Below, piece by piece: positions 8,745 through 19,609 of a stretch of DNA of 64,000 nt (its first letter is position 1; every line of letters starts with the position of its first letter). This stretch comes from Vagococcus carniphilus. Its GTDB lineage: Bacteria; Bacillota; Bacilli; Lactobacillales; Vagococcaceae. The stretch lies in NCBI RefSeq assembly GCF_014397115.1, contig NZ_CP060720.1:946001-1010000 (forward strand), read 5' to 3'. Below the pieces are notes generated by a model. That model worked only from the letters and a program-made list of their open reading frames with translations. It made no database searches and was not told the DNA's origin. A program made the translations under genes and the position numbers.

Positions 8745-10271
8745 ATGAGTAAAGCCCCAATCGCTATGATTATCCTTGATGGATATGGCAAACGTGACGA
8801 AGTAACAGGTAATGCTGTTCTTCAAGCAAACACACCAAATTTTGACCGTTATTGGAATGAATTTCCACATAACCAATTAAAAGCTTCAGGTCTTGATGTA
8901 GGTCTTCCTGAAGGGCAAATGGGTAACTCTGAAGTGGGTCACACTAACATTGGTGCAGGACGCATTGTGTATCAAAGTTTAACGCGTATTGATAAAGCTA
9001 TTCAAGATGGAGAATTTCAAACAAATGCTCCATTAAACAATGCGATTCAACATGCATTAGACAATGATTCAGATTTACATTTATTTGGATTATTATCTGA
9101 TGGTGGCGTGCATAGTCATCAAAACCATCTATATGCTTTGTTAGAAATGGCAAAAGCTAAGGGTGTTAAAAATACTTACGTTCATACCTTTTTAGACGGA
9201 CGTGACGTAGCACCAACATCTGGTAAAGGTTACATGGAAGAATTAGTAGCTTTTATGGATAAATTAGGTTACGGAGAAGTTGCAACTGTCTCAGGACGTT
9301 TTTATGCAATGGACCGTGACAAACGTTGGGAACGTGTTGAAAAAGCCTACGCTGCTTTAACAGAAGGCAAAGGAAATACATCATCTAATCCAGTAGAAGC
9401 CATTGAAGCTTCTTATGCAGAAGGTGTTAACGATGAGTTCGTTGTTCCTGTTGTAATTGAAAAAGATGGCAAACCAGTAGGAACCGTTAAAGATAATGAC
9501 GCTGTTATCTTCTTTAACTTCCGTCCTGACCGTGCGATTCAATTATCAAATGCATTCACTGATGTTGAGTGGGAAAACTTTGAACGTAAAGTTCATCCAG
9601 AAAACGTTAAGTTTGTAACGATGACTTTATACAATCCAAGTATTGTAGCAGAAGTTGCTTACCCACCAATTGAAATGAAAAATGTAATTGGTGAAGTTCT
9701 TTCAAATAAAGGGTTGAAACAATTACGTATTGCTGAAACTGAAAAATACCCACACGTTACTTTCTTTATGAATGGTGGACGTAATGAGGAATTTGAAGGT
9801 GAAAGCAGAATCTTAATCAACTCACCAAAAGTTGAAACATATGATTTACAACCTGAGATGAGTGCTTACGAAGTGACTGAAGCTTTAGTAGCAGACATCG
9901 AAGCAGACAAACACGATGCAATTCTTTTAAACTTTGCTAACCCAGACATGGTAGGTCATTCTGGTATTTTAGAAGCAGCAATTAAAGCAATTGAAGCCGT
10001 AGATGAATGTTTAGGTAAAGTAGTAGATGCTATTCATGCTAAAGGTGGACATGCAATCATTTTTGCCGATCACGGTAACTCTGAAACAATGACAACACCT
10101 GAAGGTAACCCACATACAGCTCATACAACTGTTCCAGTTCCAGTTATTGTAACTAAAGCAGGAGCTGAGTTAAGAGATGGTGGACGTTTAGCAGATATTG
10201 CACCAACGATGTTAGATTTATTAAATGTAGAAAAACCAGCTGAAATGACTGGTGAATCTTTAATTAAATAG
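8745..10271 (+). CDS. gpmI: 2,3-bisphosphoglycerate-independent phosphoglycerate mutase
   Basis: A Mn-dependent alkaline-phosphatase-superfamily mutase that converts 3- to 2-phosphoglycerate through a phosphoserine intermediate. The 508-residue protein has the metal-binding start ILDGYGKR, the phosphorylated Ser62 in [15 protein letters not shown], the DGRDVAPTS substrate motif and the C-terminal metal ligands [12 protein letters not shown] and FADHGNSE. Its ribosome-binding site GGAGG lies inside the end of tpiA. About 100 bases with two small inverted repeats separate it from eno. Confidence 0.98.
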   Translation: MSKAPIAMIILDGYGKRDEVTGNAVLQANTPNFDRYWNEFPHNQLKASGLDVGLPEGQMGNSEVGHTNIGAGRIVYQSLTRIDKAIQDGEFQTNAPLNNAIQHALDNDSDLHLFGLLSDGGVHSHQNHLYALLEMAKAKGVKNTYVHTFLDGRDVAPTSGKGYMEELVAFMDKLGYGEVATVSGRFYAMDRDKRWERVEKAYAALTEGKGNTSSNPVEAIEASYAEGVNDEFVVPVVIEKDGKPVGTVKDNDAVIFFNFRPDRAIQLSNAFTDVEWENFERKVHPENVKFVTMTLYNPSIVAEVAYPPIEMKNVIGEVLSNKGLKQLRIAETEKYPHVTFFMNGGRNEEFEGESRILINSPKVETYDLQPEMSAYEVTEALVADIEADKHDAILLNFANPDMVGHSGILEAAIKAIEAVDECLGKVVDAIHAKGGHAIIFADHGNSETMTTPEGNPHTAHTTVPVPVIVTKAGAELRDGGRLADIAPTMLDLLNVEKPAEMTGESLIK

Positions 10272-10338
10272 TCGTTTTTCCATTGCAAGTCATTGGAAAA
10301 ATAGTTAAAATGATAGTATGGGATAAAATATCCCTTAG

Positions 10339-11721
<1,383 letters not shown>

Positions 11722-11723
<2 letters not shown>

Positions 11724-11750
11724 AGACTCTTCTTTTGAAGGGTCTTTTTT
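11722..11750 (+). terminator. terminator after eno
   Basis: Stem AAAGACTCTTC / GAAGGGTCTTT with a TTTT loop and T-tract. It differs in sequence from the terminator behind the right-hand eno remnant, as expected if this one came with the island. Confidence 0.85.
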
Positions 11751-11908
11751 ATTTTTTTGAGCTTGAGTTGTAGCTATACCAATTTTTTAGTACTATGATT
11801 TTTTACGTATAACTAGTAGAAACAGCACGAAGTTAGCAATACTAGACACTACATTTCTTTTATTAATTTTAATAGAAAGGTGGTGTTTTTTGTGTTACTT
11901 GAAAAAAT

Positions 11909-12232
11909 TTGTCGAAGAAAACCATAAGCTCATATGATTATCAAATATCAATATTCATAAACTATATGGAATTAGAATTTAATGAAACTAATATTACAAA
12001 AATAAAAAAGGTTCAAATTAAGACATATGCATTAGACTTACAAGAAACAAAGAAGTCGACTTACATTAATCAATTGCTTAAGACAGTGAAGCTATTTTAC
12101 AAGTATATGGTAGTAGAAGAATATATTGATAAAAATATTGTTGAAGGAATTTCATATCTGAAAACAGAAAAAACGTTGTTGAATACATTTAATGACCAAG
12201 AAGTTTTTAGAATGATTAATTACTATTTTTGA
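11909..12232 (+). pseudogene. tyrosine recombinase (integrase), truncated to its N-terminal domain
   Basis: The 107-residue frame (TTG start at 11909) matches the SAM-like core-binding domain of phage/ICE integrases: SSYDYQISIFINYMELEF ... KTYALDLQE ... STYINQLLKTVKLFYKYMV ... IVEGISYL. It stops at EVFRMINYYF, just where the catalytic domain with R-H-R-Y should begin, and no catalytic motif follows. An AGGTGG site and GTG at 11892 in another frame suggest the 5' end is also shifted. It is probably the remnant of the enzyme that inserted the island into eno. No function is expected. Confidence 0.75.
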
Positions 12233-12372
12233 AGACTGATATACTAAGTCTTTTTTTTTTTATTATTTTTGAGTACACCTAAACTATAGAATGAGTGGTT
12301 ATTGATATATTATGATTTCAAGGTGTTCAATATACGTGTTCGTTATATATAAATTACAATAGGAGGATTACC

Positions 12373-12960
12373 ATGACAAGAATTGGTTATGCGAGAGTCT
12401 CATCTAAAGTTCAAAATTTAGAAAGACAATTTGAGTTATTAGAGAGAGAAAAAGTTAAAAAGATTTTTTCAGATAAATTAAGTGGTAAAGATAATAATCG
12501 TCCACAATTAAAAGAGATGCTTAACTATATTAGAGAAGATGATATAATAGTTGTATCGGAATTAGACAGATAGGACGAAATAATAAAGAAATTACTAGTA
12601 TCATGAATTAGATACAAGACAAAGGAGCTACACTTGAAATTTTTAATTTGCCATCCCAGAGTGGTTTACAAGACGATAACTTGAGAAGGTTATTAAACAA
12701 TCTAATTATTGAATTGTTTAAGTATACGGCTGAAAATGAGCGTAAACATATACGTGAAAGGCGAAGACAGGGGATTGAGTTAGCAAAAGAAAAAGAAAGG
12801 CCGTCCTTTGGCTTATAGTGCTGATTCAACGGATAAACAGAAACGTGTAACGTATGAAAAGATTGTTGAGATGTTGGAGAAAGATGTTCCTATAACTCAA
12901 ATTTCAAAAGAGCTAGATGTAGCTAGGAATACTATTTATAGGATTAGAAATAAAGATTAA
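12373..12960 (+). pseudogene. serine recombinase / resolvase, inactivated by several lesions
   Basis: Reading across frames gives a full-length resolvase of about 195 residues. The start MTRIGYARVSS has the catalytic Ser10, then come LDR/GRNNKEITSIMN, GATLEIFNLPSQSG, the long helix YTAENERKHIRERRRQGIELAKEK and a C-terminal helix-turn-helix (PITQISKELDVARNTIYRI). Three lesions break it: a one-base loss near 12571 (LDR then stop), an in-frame TAG at about 12608, and a frame change near 12795 (expected KGRPLAYSAD). A good AGGAGG site remains. It resembles plasmid/Tn-type resolvases and is further evidence of a mobile origin. Confidence 0.85.
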
Positions 12961-12980
12961 ATAAAAAGGAGATGGAGAGC

Positions 12981-13946
12981 TTGACGTATTGTGTATATAA
13001 AATTAATGTCCAACCTGATGTTCTTCAATTTTATAAAGAGGATGGAAGTTTAGATTATTTAAAATTTGAAGTAATACCTAATTCGTTTGAGGCTATTTTA
13101 CAAGTAACAAACATCAAAGGATTTTATCAATTAATATTTGAAAAAAATAATAAGCAAGTAGATTTTTATAAAGAGTTTAATGAATTAGAAAAAAGCACAG
13201 ATAAATTAATCAAAATGTACAATGAAATCGTAAAAATTTATGAAGAGAGAGAAGAAATATTTTATTCAAAAAAATTTTTAACTTTAAATGAAAAATGTGG
13301 AGCAAAAAGACGATATTTAGAAACTATATTTCCTGGTATAAAAAAAGCATATGAGTTGATAGATGACGAGCAAGTTGAGAAAAAATTCATGTTAGTTACT
13401 AATAATCAAGTAGGAACAAGTATTACTCATATTCGTAAATTTTATAAACTAAAAATGTTTATGGAGTATGAAGAAGCTTCAAATGCTTTAGAGCCACTAG
13501 GGTTAGAGTCTTACTATAATCCTAAAACTGAGCACTTACTTATAAAAACAGAAAGAGAGGACTTGGCTAGTAATTATGTAATTGCTCTAAATAGAGTACT
13601 AAATGAAAGTAATGAATTTACTGATAGAGTGGGAAAAATAAATATAAATCCAGTATATGATTCTATCCGATTTGAAGGAGATTTTACAGAAATAAGTTAT
13701 ACTATTGTTTATCCAAATGGAAATCCACCACAAGATAGAGATAATATATTACGTGATTCTCAAGCTAAAGAACAAGAAGTAGTGCTGATTGGAACTGATG
13801 GACAACCATTAAAAAAGGAACCAATAAAGAAAATTCTAGAAAAAGAAGCTAAGAAAGGCTATTTAAAGTCATTTAGTACAAAAGGAAGTAAAATATTTTC
13901 TGTTCTAAAAAAAATAAAATATTTAGATTTAGATTCGTCTAAGTAA
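12981..13946 (+). CDS. hypothetical protein, first gene of the island cassette
   Basis: I do not recognise this protein. It has about 321 residues from the TTG at 12981, chosen because GGAG lies nine bases upstream; ATG 12972 is in frame but has no room for a binding site. It is soluble, with no signal or TM segment. A charged helical stretch (about residues 65-105, NELEKSTDKLIKMYNEIVKIYEEREEIF) precedes a mixed middle region, and the C-terminus is Lys-rich (KKEPIKKILEKEAKKGYLKS). It is separated by 17 bases from the next gene, so it is part of the operon. Function unknown; a sensor or effector partner in a defence-like cassette is only a guess. Confidence 0.75.
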   Translation: MTYCVYKINVQPDVLQFYKEDGSLDYLKFEVIPNSFEAILQVTNIKGFYQLIFEKNNKQVDFYKEFNELEKSTDKLIKMYNEIVKIYEEREEIFYSKKFLTLNEKCGAKRRYLETIFPGIKKAYELIDDEQVEKKFMLVTNNQVGTSITHIRKFYKLKMFMEYEEASNALEPLGLESYYNPKTEHLLIKTEREDLASNYVIALNRVLNESNEFTDRVGKININPVYDSIRFEGDFTEISYTIVYPNGNPPQDRDNILRDSQAKEQEVVLIGTDGQPLKKEPIKKILEKEAKKGYLKSFSTKGSKIFSVLKKIKYLDLDSSK

Positions 13947-13963
13947 AAATAGGAGGTTAAGAA

Positions 13964-14494
13964 ATGGACAAAAATTTTTATTCTAATCCTATAAAACTAA
14001 TTTGGATGGCACGTTCTAATCTACTACCTCCATATTTAATTGTTATATGGTTTCTAATAGTAATTTCACTTTTAACTGGAAATATATTCTTTGATGTGGT
14101 TAGTTTTGAAAAGTTTGATATTTCTAACTATTTTAGTGCTTCTACAACTGGTTTGACATTTACGTTAGCCATTTTTACAGCTGAGAGAAATGTATTTAAG
14201 ATAGATGAATTAAAAATTTTAGCTGAGCATCAAGGGGAAAATGACAAGTATCAAGGTAAAGCGTTATTAGAATTACTTGGTCCTTTTGTTTTTACATCTT
14301 TAATCTTTTTAATCTGTGGAGTTATTGCTCTTATTGCTCCTTACATAGATATTAAAATATCGAAGTTTTTAACAAACATATTATGTCAAGCATATTTAGA
14401 TTTATTGATATTAGGATTATTTAGCCTGTTTAATTTAGTTGTAACGATGCTCAATGATGTTTATCATGCTGTTAAAAGAGAAAAGAAAAAGTAA
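13964..14494 (+). CDS. four-TM membrane protein of the island cassette
   Basis: A 176-residue integral membrane protein with four predicted helices: about residues 21-42 (LPPYLIVIWFLIVISLL), 55-73, 103-126 (LLGPFVFTSLIFLICGVIALIAP) and 137-163. The tail is charged (HAVKREKKK). It has an AGGAGG-type ribosome-binding site. No family is recognised. Small multi-TM proteins next to unknown soluble partners are frequent in membrane-targeting anti-phage systems, and this is the basis for considering the cassette a defence candidate. The similar size to KwaA of Kiwa systems is not matched by any motif I can see. Confidence 0.75.
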   Translation: MDKNFYSNPIKLIWMARSNLLPPYLIVIWFLIVISLLTGNIFFDVVSFEKFDISNYFSASTTGLTFTLAIFTAERNVFKIDELKILAEHQGENDKYQGKALLELLGPFVFTSLIFLICGVIALIAPYIDIKISKFLTNILCQAYLDLLILGLFSLFNLVVTMLNDVYHAVKREKKK

Positions 14495-14564
14495 CTAATT
14501 ATAGAAGAATATAATAATTAATTCTTTACAATGTAATAGTTATTTTCAAAAGGAGAGTCTAAAA

Positions 14565-14984
14565 ATGAAAAATAATAATGGAACCCAGAGTACAATGTTG
14601 GTCATTGGTGGCATATTTATTTGTTATTCTATTGTTGGATATTTTTTTAAAGGAACTCCTGTTGCAGATAGATTAAAAGTAGCCTCATCTGCTTTTTCAA
14701 TACTATTTAGTTTTTCTAAGATTCTTAGAGTGTCAAGTCTTGCTTCTGATAAGAGAAAAAGAGCAGTGAAAAAGTTTTCTAAATTACTATTCTATACTGC
14801 ACTTGTAGTAGGTTCTTTGATTATGTTTGATATACAATTTATAAATGATTTTATTCACCCATTATATAGTTATTTAAATAGTGGTTACGCAATGTTTCTA
14901 AGTTTTGGTATAACAATTATTAGTATGACTTTTCAAGAAATAAATGAAAGTTTTGAACAACAAATAAAGGAGTTAAGAAAATGA
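14565..14984 (+). CDS. small membrane protein of the island cassette
   Basis: A 139-residue protein with about three TM helices: residues 11-29 (MLVIGGIFICYSIVGYFF), 75-95 (LLFYTALVVGSLIMF) and 108-127 (GYAMFLSFGITIISMTF). It also has a short amphipathic stretch around residue 45 and a charged C-terminus (EINESFEQQIKELRK). An AAGGAGAG site precedes the ATG. The last four bases overlap the start of the next gene (ATGA), indicating translational coupling and probably a physical partnership. No family is recognised. Confidence 0.75.
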   Translation: MKNNNGTQSTMLVIGGIFICYSIVGYFFKGTPVADRLKVASSAFSILFSFSKILRVSSLASDKRKRAVKKFSKLLFYTALVVGSLIMFDIQFINDFIHPLYSYLNSGYAMFLSFGITIISMTFQEINESFEQQIKELRK

Positions 14985-16129
14985 TACCTAAAATATTTGA
15001 AAATTATAAATTAGAAATTAAAATGAAGCAAGATGAAGGAAATATTGCACTATCCTCATGGGAAGTAACAGACTACATGGATATTTTAACTAAGTCTTAT
15101 TATAAAAATGAATTAATAAATACATTAAAACTTTACGATTTTCCAAAGAATTTTGACATTATTATTTTTGATGATTCGTTTAGTTTGAAAAACAAATATA
15201 CTGATTTAAATACAATAGATATCAACTCATATGAAGGAGCTAAGAGATTTTTTCATTTAGGAGCATTTACATCGTTAACACCTAACATTCGTACATTTAG
15301 AATTAACATGCTTTTTGAAATGTTTTTAAAAGTTAATGAAATATTAGTTAAAGAAAATTTTAAACGAATGGACAAAAATAAATTGTCTAAATTAATTGCA
15401 AACTGTTTAAGTGATGGTGTTACCAATAATGATATTTCGGAGTTAGTTTATTCTGAGTTAACGAGAACATTAAAATTAAGTAAACTATCTGATAAGGCTG
15501 ATGCAAGTATGAAGCAAAAAGACTCTGAATCCAGAAAGAAAGTTATCACAAATACAAAAAATAATTTAGGTATTATATTATTAAAGTATCAGAATTTTGA
15601 GAAAAATGAATCGAATTTTGAAAATGTACTTAAATTAATGAAGGAGAATAGTATATTTAGACAAAATGATATTTCTAACTCTGTAAGAAGTTATTATAAA
15701 AGGTTTAATGAGCTATTTAATAGATTACAAAGGCCAATTATTGGTGTTTTAGATTATGATAAAAATGAAATTGATATAATTTGTTCTGATTTTATCGATA
15801 AGGATAAGTATACTCTGGAAAACCCTAATTTCTTTGATATTAAGGAAATAACAAGGAATAGCCCTTTATCATTAACTTTCTTCCTAGGTTTAGGAGCATG
15901 TACTATTTTTTGGCAAATTTTAAACATTAAAAATGATACTAAATTATTAGAGGAGTATTCTGATAATGTAAATAAAAAATCTGAAGAAAAGATAACATAC
16001 ATAAAAAATGAATTTGATTCTCTTTCAAATCAAACTGGTAAAGCTCTAGTTGAGCAAACAAAAAGATATGATTTTCTGAATGAAAAATCAGATATAACAA
16101 TAATAAAAATAGAGAATAAAGCTCAATAA
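14981..16129 (+). CDS. hypothetical protein with one C-terminal TM helix and coiled coil
   Basis: A 382-residue protein whose first 290 or so residues are soluble and mostly helical. They are followed by a single TM helix (about residues 294-315, SPLSLTFFLGLGACTIFWQI) and a charged coiled coil (LLEEYSDNVNKKSEEK ... EQTKRYDFLNEK). No enzymatic motif is visible. Its start overlaps the preceding gene by four bases. The topology suggests a membrane-tethered large domain acting with the two small membrane proteins. I do not recognise the family. Confidence 0.75.
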   Translation: MIPKIFENYKLEIKMKQDEGNIALSSWEVTDYMDILTKSYYKNELINTLKLYDFPKNFDIIIFDDSFSLKNKYTDLNTIDINSYEGAKRFFHLGAFTSLTPNIRTFRINMLFEMFLKVNEILVKENFKRMDKNKLSKLIANCLSDGVTNNDISELVYSELTRTLKLSKLSDKADASMKQKDSESRKKVITNTKNNLGIILLKYQNFEKNESNFENVLKLMKENSIFRQNDISNSVRSYYKRFNELFNRLQRPIIGVLDYDKNEIDIICSDFIDKDKYTLENPNFFDIKEITRNSPLSLTFFLGLGACTIFWQILNIKNDTKLLEEYSDNVNKKSEEKITYIKNEFDSLSNQTGKALVEQTKRYDFLNEKSDITIIKIENKAQ

Positions 16130-16197
16130 AATTCTGATTTTATCAATTGATATGGTAAGTTTTGCTAGGTATATTTTTAATAAAGAAGAGGTATCCA

Positions 16198-17712
16198 ATG
16201 ACAAATAAATTTAATTTTTATTATGATGAATCTGAACACAGTCGTAAAATTAATAATCAAACAATTCAACAAGAGAATTACTATGATAATTTTATTACTT
16301 CAATAGTGGGATGGAAAAATGAGAAGAACAAAGAACTTGAGGAAAAATATATTGATTTTGAAAATAAATATGATGAAAGAAAATCTAAAGGAGAGTTAAA
16401 GAGTACAACTATAAAACCAAAACAACTAAAGTATGGTTTCTCTTCTTTAAGTAAAGATAATGTAGAATTTATTAATGATTTTTTTGATTTGTTTAATGAA
16501 GAAGTTTATGTTTATTTTTCAGTTACTAGTAAAATAGAATACATAATTTTACAGTTGTTTAGAAATTACGAAAATAGTATGTTTATCAATACTGATTCAA
16601 TGAAATATTCTATTGTTAAAGCAATAGTACTATATAGACCTAAAGAGATAATTAATGGTATGTACGAAAGTACATCTGAATTAGTTGAACTTTTAAAAAT
16701 CTTCTTTGAAGAAAGAATTGAAGAGAATAAACAGAATCATAAGTTAAAAAAAATGGAGACACAAGCTTTTAAGGAATATCTTCTTCTTCTAGAAAGTATT
16801 TCAGAGGATTTTAAAATTGATTGGGAGTACAGAATTGCTTTTGATGGCTTTTCTCATTACTTAAAAGAATTAAAAATTGAAGAGTACAGTCTATTATTGG
16901 ATATGGAAGGTGTTGGAACTACATCTGTTGCAGCTCACCAAGTAGGTTTAACTAATGTTTTAGAGATAGACTCTAAGGAATCAGTAGGAGTCAGATGGGC
17001 TGATATGCTTGCTGGTTTAATTTCAAAGTTTTTAAAATCATTCCATCAAGACTTGAGATATAGTTCAATTTCGGATGGAATAAATAAAAAAATACTTAGT
17101 ATAAATTGGTTTAAAATGACTGAACAACAATTATTATTATATAAAAAATTTCATTACATAATATCTTGCTTAAATAATAATTGGTATAAATCGTTTTCTG
17201 GATTATATGCGGATGATTTGTTGACATTTGTTAGCTTTCTAGAATTTGTGTCAGAATATGAATCAATTGAAGAAATCCAAAAAGATATTGAAATGATACC
17301 TGAATATTTTAATACTAAAGTATGCAAGCGGTTGGAAGAATATTTTAATTCAATGCAATCAAGTTCTCATTTTAAATTACCAATAACTTTAGTGTCAAAA
17401 AGTGATTCAAGAAAAGAATACATTGTCGGTAAACATGGACAAAAAATTTACTATGATGAATCTAAACAACCGTTATTAAATATTTCAAAAAAACCTCGAA
17501 AATATTGTGTACTCTCAGCTGGAGTTACGAAAAAGTCAACACCTATTGTCACAATTAAAGAACATAATGAAGTTTTTTGTTATAAATTACCAAGTGAGTA
17601 TAGTGAATGGGTACTGGACTTAATTAGTCTTTCAGGAGCTGGGATAAATGTTTTTCCAACAATGGTAGAGTTTGGTTTAGAAAAAGAAAATTATTATGCA
17701 GAAATAGACTAA
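16198..17712 (+). CDS. DUF3800-like putative nuclease
   Basis: I place the start at ATG 16198 (AAGAAGAGG seven bases upstream), giving 504 residues; the frame extends further upstream without support. The beginning FNFYYDESEHSRK resembles the YIDESG opening of DUF3800, an RNase H-like fold whose Asp is expected to bind metal. Near residue 250 there is LLLDMEGVG, and then EIDSKESVGVRWADMLAGLISKF, which fits the conserved D...S...ADMxAG end of the family. A C-terminal region of about 200 residues is extra. DUF3800 proteins are common in phage-defence and mobile regions. Nuclease activity is inferred, not shown. It is the last gene of the cassette. Confidence 0.65.
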   Translation: MTNKFNFYYDESEHSRKINNQTIQQENYYDNFITSIVGWKNEKNKELEEKYIDFENKYDERKSKGELKSTTIKPKQLKYGFSSLSKDNVEFINDFFDLFNEEVYVYFSVTSKIEYIILQLFRNYENSMFINTDSMKYSIVKAIVLYRPKEIINGMYESTSELVELLKIFFEERIEENKQNHKLKKMETQAFKEYLLLLESISEDFKIDWEYRIAFDGFSHYLKELKIEEYSLLLDMEGVGTTSVAAHQVGLTNVLEIDSKESVGVRWADMLAGLISKFLKSFHQDLRYSSISDGINKKILSINWFKMTEQQLLLYKKFHYIISCLNNNWYKSFSGLYADDLLTFVSFLEFVSEYESIEEIQKDIEMIPEYFNTKVCKRLEEYFNSMQSSSHFKLPITLVSKSDSRKEYIVGKHGQKIYYDESKQPLLNISKKPRKYCVLSAGVTKKSTPIVTIKEHNEVFCYKLPSEYSEWVLDLISLSGAGINVFPTMVEFGLEKENYYAEID

Positions 17713-17860
17713 ATTGACTTTCATTTTTGGTAATCTAAAGTAAGATATTGCTAACTACAAAATGCATCCAAGTTAGTAGTACATAACAATCTATTTTTAA
17801 GAATGTTGATATACAAAGCTTTATGTGGTATGATTTTCTTCAAATAAAAGAAAAGTTCGT

Positions 17861-18029
17861 CTGACCGTATTGCTAAATACAACCAATTATTATATATTGA
17901 AGACTAATTAGGTGAAATAGCTGAATACAAAGGTTTAGCTTCAATCTACAACTTAAACGACAAATAATTTTAGTTTAAATAAAAATTATTCTAATAGGAA
18001 TTAAAGGAATTAAAACGGTTCGGACGTAA
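17861..18029 (+). pseudogene. displaced eno 3' end, right boundary of the island
   Basis: Translated in the eno frame, this reads [15 protein letters not shown], a stop (CAA to TAA), then LGEIAEYKGLASIYNLNDK and the natural stop. The following non-coding bases also match those after eno, with a tandem copy of GGAATTAAA. It is most simply the host's original enolase end, cut off by the island and now decaying. It has no start or promoter of its own. Confidence 0.85.
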
Positions 18030-18060
18030 CACCCTCTAGCTTGTGCTAGGGGTGTTTTTT
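18029..18060 (+). terminator. terminator behind the eno remnant
   Basis: Stem ACACCC-T-CTAGC / GCTAGGGGTGT (one bulged T), loop TTGT, then T6. It is probably the original enolase terminator of the host operon. Confidence 0.85.
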
Positions 18061-18298
18061 ATTAATTAATTATTTAATCAATATAATGATTAATTGTGTC
18101 GATATTCTAAAAAAATATTGGTAGAAATATTACTTGTGCATAGATATGATCTAATTTTTTTTATAATCAGATACAACTCTCTCTCTTGTAAAGGAGCGAC
18201 ATCTATTGGTAAAATTAAGCATGAAAAATATTACTATAAATAGATATCGTCAATTAGATTTAAAATAATCATTTTTAGTTTACTGAAAGGAGAATTAG
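18061..18298. other. intergenic region between island and flavoprotein gene
   Basis: The 586-base stretch without an intact gene (17713-18298) holds the eno remnant and its terminator, then this AT-rich piece. The only coding sign is a 20-codon frame at 18206-18268 (TTG start, AAAGGAG upstream, MVKLSMKNITINRYRQLDLK). It could be a leader peptide or a scrap of a lost gene. A GAAAGGAG site lies directly before the flavoprotein ATG. I see no confident promoter. Confidence 0.35.
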
Positions 18299-19585
18299 AT
18301 GAAAACTGTTATAATTGGTGCTTCTTTTGCGGGAGTCCATTGTGCTTTACGAGCAAAACAGCTTCGACCATATGAGGAAGTTGTAATAATAGAAAAAGAA
18401 GAAACGTTAGGATATATACCAAGTGGCTTAATATTATTGTTAAATCAACATATTAAAAGGTTGGATGAAGCGACATTTATATCGAAAGATGCCTTAGAAA
18501 AAAAAGGAATTCATTTGATATTAGGTACAAGTGCGACTAAATTTAATTTTTCAGAGCAATACATTGAAACGACTAAGGATAGAGTTTATTACGATAAGTT
18601 AGTTTTAGCTATGGGCTCTTCTCAGATATCTCAAAAGTTAGTAAGTAATCATCCCGGATTTTTAACTTATAAAAAGAAAAAGGATTCGGAACTAGCCTTA
18701 GAAAAGATAGAATTAAGTAAAGAAATAGCTGTAATTGGTGCAGGACAAACAGGAATGGAGCTGGCTAGTGCTCTTGTGAATAAAGGTAAAGAAGTGACTT
18801 TAATTGAAAGTATGAGCTATCCTTTATACAAATCATTTGATGAAGATGTAATTGGTCCATTAATAAGTGAAATGAGTCAAGAAAGTAAACTTACTACTTA
18901 TTTTTCGCAAACAGTCAAAGAAATAAAAGGAGATAATTTAGAGAGTGAATTAACAATTGTGACCCAACAAAATACTATTTCTTGTGAAGCAGCTTTTTTA
19001 TCTACGAATGTGAGACCAGACTTGTCACTATTTGAGGAACAATTAGACTACCATACGGACCAAACTTTAAAAATAGATGCTTATTTTGAAACATCTCAAC
19101 CCAATGTTTTTGCGATAGGAGATTTAGTGCAAGTTCCTTCCATGTTATTAAATCAATCTATGTACTCGCCATTAATTAATAATGCTATTAGGTCAGGTCA
19201 AATATGTGCTGAAAATCTAGAGGAAAAAAAAGTAGCTTATCAAGGATCAATTCGTGTTATAGGAACCTATGTTTTTGGTCAGTATTTAGCAAGTTGTGGT
19301 TTAACCGAAGCAGATTTTTTCCTCTACGAAGAGCCTATCGAGACATTAATACTCGATATACCATTATCTACCATTGAACAGGATAAAAAAATAAAAATTA
19401 AGTTCACGTATAATAAAAACACAAAGATTTTATTAGGTGTTCAAATGATTTCAAGAGAAAATATACTAGAGAAAATTAATCGTTATACATTAGCGATTGA
19501 GTCTAAAATGACTATAGATGAATTAGCTAAAAAAGATCATTTTTATCATCCGTTGTATGCTAACCCTGTTTCAGATATTATTTAA
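18299..19585 (+). CDS. FAD/NAD(P)-dependent oxidoreductase (Nox/Npr-like) lacking the redox cysteine
   Basis: A 428-residue pyridine-nucleotide-disulfide oxidoreductase-fold protein. It has an FAD-binding start (TVIIGASFAGVHCALRA), a second Rossmann motif for NAD(P)H (EIAVIGAGQTGMELASAL), the FAD motif VFAIGDL and a dimerisation domain. NADH oxidases and peroxidases of this family carry a redox-active Cys near residue 42. Here that place reads YIPSGLILLL with no Cys, so a water-forming oxidase mechanism is unlikely. It may be a diaphorase-like or H2O2-forming flavoprotein, or a redox sensor. It is followed 24 bases later by an Mga-like regulator. Confidence 0.8.
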   Translation: MKTVIIGASFAGVHCALRAKQLRPYEEVVIIEKEETLGYIPSGLILLLNQHIKRLDEATFISKDALEKKGIHLILGTSATKFNFSEQYIETTKDRVYYDKLVLAMGSSQISQKLVSNHPGFLTYKKKKDSELALEKIELSKEIAVIGAGQTGMELASALVNKGKEVTLIESMSYPLYKSFDEDVIGPLISEMSQESKLTTYFSQTVKEIKGDNLESELTIVTQQNTISCEAAFLSTNVRPDLSLFEEQLDYHTDQTLKIDAYFETSQPNVFAIGDLVQVPSMLLNQSMYSPLINNAIRSGQICAENLEEKKVAYQGSIRVIGTYVFGQYLASCGLTEADFFLYEEPIETLILDIPLSTIEQDKKIKIKFTYNKNTKILLGVQMISRENILEKINRYTLAIESKMTIDELAKKDHFYHPLYANPVSDII

Positions 19586-19609
19586 TTAAGTCAAAGAGGT
19601 TGAACTAAG

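Noticed and set aside
12325-12352. Resolution-site-like sequence (TATACG...CGTTATA) before the resolvase remnant
   Set aside because: The match is short and imperfect, and AT-rich near-palindromes are common here; not listed as a feature.
12608-12829. Minus-strand frame of 73 codons opposite the resolvase remnant
   Set aside because: The plus strand translates into recognisable resolvase sequence; the reverse frame has no family features or start signal.
12981-14494. Kiwa-type (KwaA/KwaB) defence pair
   Set aside because: Sizes are similar but gene order is reversed and I see no DUF4868 motif in the first protein.
18206-18268. 20-codon frame with a ribosome-binding site before the flavoprotein gene
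   Set aside because: Too short and AT-rich to support as a gene; noted only in the intergenic entry.
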